Assembly (NCBI GenBank): GCA_036365145.1
Contig: JAEOAD010000012.1
Location: 41,918,501 to 41,982,500, forward strand
Length of the DNA stretch: 64,000 bases
Source of the DNA: Orientallactaga sibirica
Taxonomy: Eukaryota; Chordata; Mammalia; Rodentia; Dipodidae
Reading direction: 5' to 3'
The position numbers and the translations under genes are program-made. The notes beneath the pieces were generated by a model. It saw only the letters and a list, made by a program, of their open reading frames with translations, was not told where the DNA came from and made no database searches. Shown piece by piece: positions 58,567 to 64,000 of the stretch (the stretch's first letter is position 1; each line of letters starts with the position of its first letter).

Positions 58567-58924
58567 GAATATACATGATCTTGATTCCATCCCCTTACAT
58601 CTATCATACCATCTTGCCTATTCTGCCTGATGTGGCTCCAAGCATATTCACTCCTTCATAGTCCTTGAAAACATAACCTGTCACCTGTCTTTGAACTTGT
58701 TATTCCTCTACCTGAAGTGCTGTTGCTCCAGGGAGCAAGCATATCTTGCTCTTTCACTTCCTCAGGTCTTTGGAAAACTGCTACCTTTTTAGCCAGAAGG
58801 ACAATTCTCAGTTTTGTTTATCTTTTGTTTTTCCTGGAGTATGAATTGTATTTTAGAGTCTACTAGCTGAATTTTACCCTCTCTTGCTCAGTTTTGTACT
58901 TAGAAAGCCCTTAAATACTTTTAG

Positions 58925-59303
58925 AATAAATCTTATTTTATTTTTCTGCACATGTGTGTGTAATGTGGCATGTGTGGTGTATGCATGTGTATGTACCCTT
59001 GCCTGTGTCAGGGGTCACTCATCTGTGGAGGACAGAGTGGAACACTGAGCGCCCCACTCCATTGTCTTTCCACTCTGTCCTGTTTGTGCCAAAAATCTGT
59101 TTTTACTAATTCCAGAGCTTGCTGTGACTCTTTGATGCTTGAATCTCTGCTCCCCCATGTGATTGGGCTGGCAGGTGCTACCCACCAAGCCCAGCTGTTT
59201 TAAGTGGGATCTGGAGATTTGAACTCAGGCAGTCTCAGGTTCTCTCTCAGGTCCTCATGCTTGTGCAGGAAGCATTCTAATGACTGAACCATCTCTCCAG
59301 CCT
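58925..59303 (-). repeat. B3/B4-like tRNA SINE composite
   Basis: The plus strand starts TG-rich (58950-58990) and ends GGATCTGGAGATTTGAACTC, then ACTGAACCATCTCTCCAGCC, a minus-orientation rodent tRNA SINE with a degraded middle. The 58.59-58.79 kb stretch just before may be an L2 relic. Confidence 0.6.
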
Positions 59304-61429
59304 GTATTTTATTTTTTTCATCAGTTTAATTTAGTTTGTAGCAGACAGAAAGATCATTTCTTTGGTTATTTGTGAAAAATCAGTAAATATCTTAGAGTTA
59401 GGTGCTTAACTTTTGATGATATTCTATAGACAACTATAAATTTGAGAGTTATTTTGCCAGAAGATTCTATAATTTTGTTGTTGATGAATTAATTGCTATC
59501 AAAATAGCAGAGAACACATGCACTGAAGCTGTTTTCCACTGAGCCTTTTCTCCTTGTTGAAGCTGTAGTATTTACCCTGGACATCACAGAATCTTTATGG
59601 TTTGTTCCTTTTGTAAAATGACTAGTTTTGCCACTTCAGCAAAAATGGCCTTAGTTGTGGAAATAAATAAGTTTTTAATTCTCCTTTAGGTTTTGAGATG
59701 ATTAAAACTTGGACTAGTAAGAAGGTTCTTTCATATGTTATTTTCTTAGCTTTATGATTTTATTTTCAAGCTAGTTCATTTTTTTTTTCTAAGCCCTCTC
59801 TTTTTTCCTCCACTGAGGGCAAAGTAAATCGCTTTACCTTGCAGAACGGCGCTGGCAGCTTCCTGCAAAAATCTTTGTCATTCATTTTGGGAGATTCATG
59901 GGGCTCTGTAAAAGACATAAAAAGTCAGTGTGTGGAAGCTGGTGATTATTATTTTTATTTTTCTCTTCGTTCATATACAAGGGGTGGGTGGGTATAGTGA
60001 CTTAGTTTTAATGGTAGTGACACATGATCACAGGTAGTCACTCTTTCTCAGCTCTACTAGGGGGAGGGATGCTCACTAAAAAGATGGAGGCTGGTCTGCA
60101 GTAAGAATTATGTGCATGTGGATGAAAGGAATTGGTTTGGGTCTCCTGGTATATATCAGTTAGTTTAGTTTCCTTTGTATATCTTATAAAGTTCCTTTCA
60201 TTTCTTTTACTTTATGAAAGGTGATTGAAGTAGAAGTTTAAAGGAGCTAAATATATTGCTGCAATTCTCTGCAACTATTATGTTTCCTTCCATATGTCAG
60301 GCTGAAGACAATTATCAATAAAATGTATGGAATTATTATTTGGCATTGACACACCACTTGTCATGCATATTTGCAAAGGCACAGGGGATATGCTGGGCCT
60401 GATTTTCTAATTCTGTGCAAATCGCTCTTTTGACCTTTGATTGTTTCCATTCGTATTTAAATGCTTTTTAATTCATATTTTAATCTTCAGTCTGTTTAGG
60501 GGGAAAAATTCCTCATTATCCCACTTTATGTTTTGCATCCCAAAGGAAGACATTCACCCCCACTGCATCCCCTGGCTCTTTTGCCAGTGAGGCAAACTCT
60601 TTTTTTTTTTTTTTTATACTCTTGTTTTTATCCTTTTGAAATGATCAAATGATAGTTTATCTTTGCACAGAAAAATCTGAAATTAAATGGTGTCAATTTT
60701 TAATGGATGGCATATATATATATTAAGATGGCATACATTAATATTTTACATTCAGTGTTCTTTCTCTTTCCCAAAATAAAAGTAATAGAGCAAGGGGCTC
60801 TATGGTCCTTTAGTATCCACTTACAGAAATTTTGACATTTGTCACTAGGAGTTTTTGGTACATTTTTGTGGGGTCCAGTGAGCATTTGGTCTCATACCTT
60901 CTCCAGAAAAGAAATGGGAGATTCTGCCTTCACCAAATAGGAAGAAAAATGAATGGCCATGTCGTCCTGGCCGCACTCTGCAGTATTTCTAAAGTTAATT
61001 TCTCCTGGAGGAAATACAGTAAGCAGTCATTCACTTTGGAAGGTCAAAGTCTTATTTTCAGTCATTTGAAATGGGAATGTTAATAAGAACACAATTAGAG
61101 TAAACAGTCTATGGCCCATGTGAGAATCATCAAAGTTATGAACAAGAGGAGGCTTTTAAGAGATAAACATTATTGCTGAAATTAGGTTGCAAAGAAAAAG
61201 ATTAGGTTGAGAATATGCAGTGGGATTTGAATCAGATGTTTGCTCTTCTTAACGACTTCCTAACCCACTCTCTTACCTCCAAGTCAGACAAACCTTGATC
61301 TTCCTCTTGGGTCTGGAGGGAAGAGGTTCAAACTTAACTTCATGCTCAGGGGACAGGACCATTTCTTCTGTAAAGGCGCAGTCAACTTGCAGATGGATGC
61401 ATCCTCCGGTCAGATGTCTTCTTCTCTCG
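59304..61429. other. Intergenic, no recognised feature
   Basis: About 2.1 kb without a SINE, with T-runs near 59780 and 60600. It is the longest repeat-poor stretch outside TPH2. I see no ORF with a known domain and no splice pattern. Confidence 0.5.
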
Positions 61430-61656
61430 CTCATCAGTGTTTCTTTGACATGGAGTCTCTTTCTGAACCAGAGGCTGCCATTTTCATGAGCCACAGTAGT
61501 CTGCTCCCCACTGAACTGGGGTTACAGGTATGAATGGCCATGTCCAGCAGTTTACATGGTTGTGGTGGGGGTGGGGATAGAACTCAGAGCTAATCAGGCC
61601 TTCATGCTGGAGCAGCAAGTGTTCTTACCTGCTGAGTCATCTTCCCAGCCCTACAC
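61430..61656 (-). repeat. Old B4-like SINE relic
   Basis: The plus strand ends TTACCTGCTGAGTCATCTTC then CCAGCCCT, with CTGGGGTTACAGGTATGAAT in the middle, a minus-orientation tRNA/B1 composite. Confidence 0.5.
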
Positions 61657-62019
61657 CCAACTTATAATGAGTGAAAGTGCCTAGATTTTCTCTATCCCTT
61701 CAGGAAGGTGCTTAAAAAAGGGGGGGTCTGGTTGTACTTCAGCATACCTTTAAATAACCATCATTAAAGCATCGGAATAGGAAATATTGTAGAAAGAGGC
61801 TTTAACTTTCTGCTTTTGGAGAATGTAAAGGAAAACGCTTCAGTTAATCAGCAGCTATTCACTGAAGCTTGTTTTGTTTTGTGTTCAGATTTCACATCTG
61901 CTATCTTTGGCTATAGCAGGACATGGGTGGCCCATGCAACTTCCACATCAGTTAGACTTGCCTTTTGTAAAGGCAGAGCCTCCCACTCAGCCCAAAGACC
62001 CAGGAAAGAAGCCGGAACC

Positions 62020-62180
62020 TCAGAGCACCATCGCCTGGTTTTGAGTCCTGGTTCTCTTATTAAGCTATGTAACCTCGGTCCCAGTTTCCTCGTCAGCAAT
62101 ACAAGAGCAGTAATAGTCTCTCCCTCACAGGCTGCGGGCTAAGTGCTTGGAACAGTGTCTGACACCTTGTAGCTCACGAG
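62020..62180 (+). repeat. MIR relic
   Basis: TTTTGAGTCCTGGTTCTCTT, GCTATGTAACCTCGGTCCCA, GTTTCCTCGTCAGCAATACA, then GCTTGGAACAGTGTCTGACA. Confidence 0.75.
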
Positions 62181-62626
62181 CTGGGAGTGGAGGAGGCCAA
62201 GAATAAGAATGACTCTACTCTGTATTTAATGTGAGATGTGACTGCACTGTATAAAATGAAAGTGACTCATTAAAAAGTGCTATAGCAGCAATGAATTTCA
62301 TTTCACCTCAACCTTTAGGTGCAAGAAATTTCCTTTTCTTCTCTAAATCAAATTTAATCTGATCCAGTTCTTCATATCATTACATTGGTTGGAAATTCCA
62401 TTCCAGGAATCATGGGGCATGGGGGTTGGTGGTGGTGGGGCGTAGTTCTCTAGGGCTGCTTTGGGCAGTGGTGCCAGCCACAGTGGATGGACAGAAGACG
62501 GATCGCAGCATCCTCACTCTGAATGGATCTCTGTGTAAATACAATGGCCCTTGTAGGGAGAGGCTCTGCTGCTTTCCTTACAAGGTGTAGCTTGGGTCTG
62601 TTTGAAGTTGGGCGCCTGACCCCTCC

Positions 62627-62646
62627 TTTTATAAAATTTATTTATT

Positions 62647-62692
<46 letters not shown>

Positions 62693-62850
62693 AGAGAGAG
62701 AATGGGCACACCAGGGCTTGTAGCCACTGCAAACCAACTCCAGACACATGTGCCACCTTGTGCACCTGGCTTACATGGGTCCGGGGGAATCAAACCTGGG
62801 TCCTTAGGCTTTGCAGGCAAGCACCTTAACCGCTAAGCCATCTCTCCAGC
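62627..62850 (-). repeat. tRNA-derived SINE
   Basis: A minus-orientation copy with (GA)n at 62650-62690 and head GCTAAGCCATCTCTCCAGCC. The flanks CCTGACCCCTCC (62615-62626) and CCTGACCCCCCT (62851-62862) form a near-perfect TSD. Confidence 0.95.
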
Positions 62851-62862
62851 CCTGACCCCCCT

Positions 62863-63299
62863 CATTTCTTTCCGAGGTCTTACCATCTCTTCACTTTATT
62901 TTGGGGAACCTCCTTGTGGTAGAATCAACACATCTCAGTCTTTTCTGCAATCCTTGGGTAAAATTTTTCACTTCAAGTATTCACCGCATTTCCTTCCCTT
63001 CTTAGGGCTTTAGGGGGAAAAAGATCTAATCTTCAGGCAAATTCTTTGGCTACACAGTATAAGCTCCCTTAAGAATAGGCAAGACCCTTGGAGCAAGGAG
63101 GGAAAGGTTTAGGAAAGAAGTCATGTGTGAATTTCTTACCATTTTTGTTTCAACGTTGGTTTCAGAGTGCAGAACACTGAAGGTGATTTTCTCGAGAGTG
63201 GCAGCCAATAGAGTTAGTAATTTCTGGACTATTGTATGGGCCACATATGTGCTTTCATTGGCAAATGTGGCTGAGTTCTTCCAATGACAAAGCTTGAAT
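62863..63299. other. Intergenic, no recognised feature
   Basis: No gene or confident repeat is seen. Confidence 0.5.
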
Positions 63300-63440
63300 G
63301 ATGGCCTCTAGTTACTGTAAATGAACTACAGACACATGCACCATCTTGTGCATCTGGCTTTATGTGGGTACTGGGACTCAAACCTTGGTCTTTTGAATTT
63401 ACTGGCAAGCACCTTAACTGCTAAGTCGTCTCTCCAGCCA
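63300..63440 (-). repeat. tRNA-derived SINE, 3'-truncated
   Basis: A minus-orientation copy of the head and body (ACTGTAAATGAACTACAGAC ... AAGTCGTCTCTCCAGCC) without the purine/A-tail part. Confidence 0.9.
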
Positions 63441-63615
63441 CTATTATTTTTTTTTCTAATCTTTTTTTTTTTTTTTGAGGTAGGGTCTCACTGTAGCCCA
63501 GGATGACCTGGAATTCACTATGTAGTCTCAGGGTGGCCTCAAAATAATGGAGATCCTCCTATCTCTACTTCCTGGGTGCTGGGATTAAAGGCATATACCA
63601 CCACGTCTGGCCTTT
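63441..63615 (-). repeat. B1 SINE
   Basis: T-tail at 63463-63477, GAGGTAGGGTCTCACTGTAG at 63477-63496, head ending CCACCACGTCTGGCC. Confidence 0.92.
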
Positions 63616-63779
63616 TTCCCCCCATTTTTTTTTTTTTCAAGATACAGTCTCACTCTAACCCAGTCTGACCTGGAATTCACTATGTAGTCTCTGGGTGGCC
63701 TTGAAACTCACAGTGATCCTCCTACCTCCGCCTCCCCAGTTCTGGGATTAAAGGCATGTAACTCCACGGCCAGCTCTTT
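63616..63779 (-). repeat. B1 SINE, tandem with previous
   Basis: T-tail at 63627-63638, CAAGATACAGTCTCACTCTA, head ending CTCCACGGCCAGCTC. It has the same orientation as its neighbour. The last 220 bp of the window show nothing recognised. Confidence 0.92.
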
Positions 63780-64000
63780 TTTCCAGTTTTAAGACTCTTA
63801 TCAGTTAGTGGAGCAATATAAGCTTACTAAATTTCACTCCTAGATTTCCCAGAGACAAAGTCGATTTCCTCTATCCTCTTCAATAGCATGTATGTCTTTA
63901 AGCTTATACTCCCCTAGATCCTTTCTGTGTGTCTTTGTGTATGTGCATGTGGAAGACAGAAAACAGCCTTGGTTGTTTTTCCTTAGGAATGTCATCCGCT

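Noticed and set aside
21101..64000. A second protein-coding gene downstream of TPH2
   Set aside because: No run of spliced exons, no CpG-rich promoter and no recognisable domain apart from retroelements. Known synteny from other mammals also places the next gene far away.

Overview
This is nuclear genomic DNA from a mammal, almost certainly a rodent. Three spliced coding blocks with consensus GT/AG borders encode the C-terminal part of tryptophan hydroxylase 2 (TPH2). Most of the rest is interspersed repeats: 7SL-derived B1 SINEs, B4-like tRNA/B1 composites, ID relics, MIR/L2 relics, ERVL and MaLR LTRs, and about thirty copies of a B2-like tRNA-derived SINE. That SINE has a pyrimidine-rich (TC)n stretch before an AAATAAATAAA tail. 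Its shape suggests a jerboa-like (dipodoid) rodent; this is inference from remembered repeat consensuses, not proof. There are no bacterial genes, operons, CRISPR arrays or phage genes.

Layout. 1-7498 is the end of the intron before the first visible TPH2 exon. Exons lie at 7499-7594, 19850-19983 and 20159-20333, numbered 9-11 from the conserved aromatic amino-acid hydroxylase gene structure. The stop codon is TGA at 20331-20333 and the 3' UTR ends near 21.1 kb. From 21.1 to 64 kb I find no protein-coding exon; the region is intergenic and repeat-rich.

The largest non-host element is a decayed, 5'-truncated ERVL-type endogenous retrovirus at about 51.29-55.30 kb. It carries reverse-transcriptase connection, RNase H, integrase and dUTPase remnants in several frames and a 3' LTR. 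That LTR is split by an L1-like retroposon. Other LTR elements are a compact MaLR with both LTRs (56700-57876), solo MaLR/MLT1-like LTRs (about 11.3, 36.3, 43.6 and 44.7 kb) and MT2-like LTRs (12.47 and 38.12 kb).

The observations most worth a second look are products of reverse transcription. One is a 35-bp 5' half of tRNA-Val flanked by a perfect 15-bp target duplication (49598-49632). Another is a chimeric SINE joining a tRNA head to a B1 body (9968-10117). A third is an L1-like fragment with an inverted 5' end (45922-46308), readable because an uninverted copy lies at 54437-55253. Two SINEs inserted at one target leave three copies of the same 10-mer (38893-39357). The ERVL remnant is flanked by a direct repeat far longer than a retroviral target duplication. 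Repeat boundaries are read by eye and are approximate unless a target-site duplication (TSD) is given.
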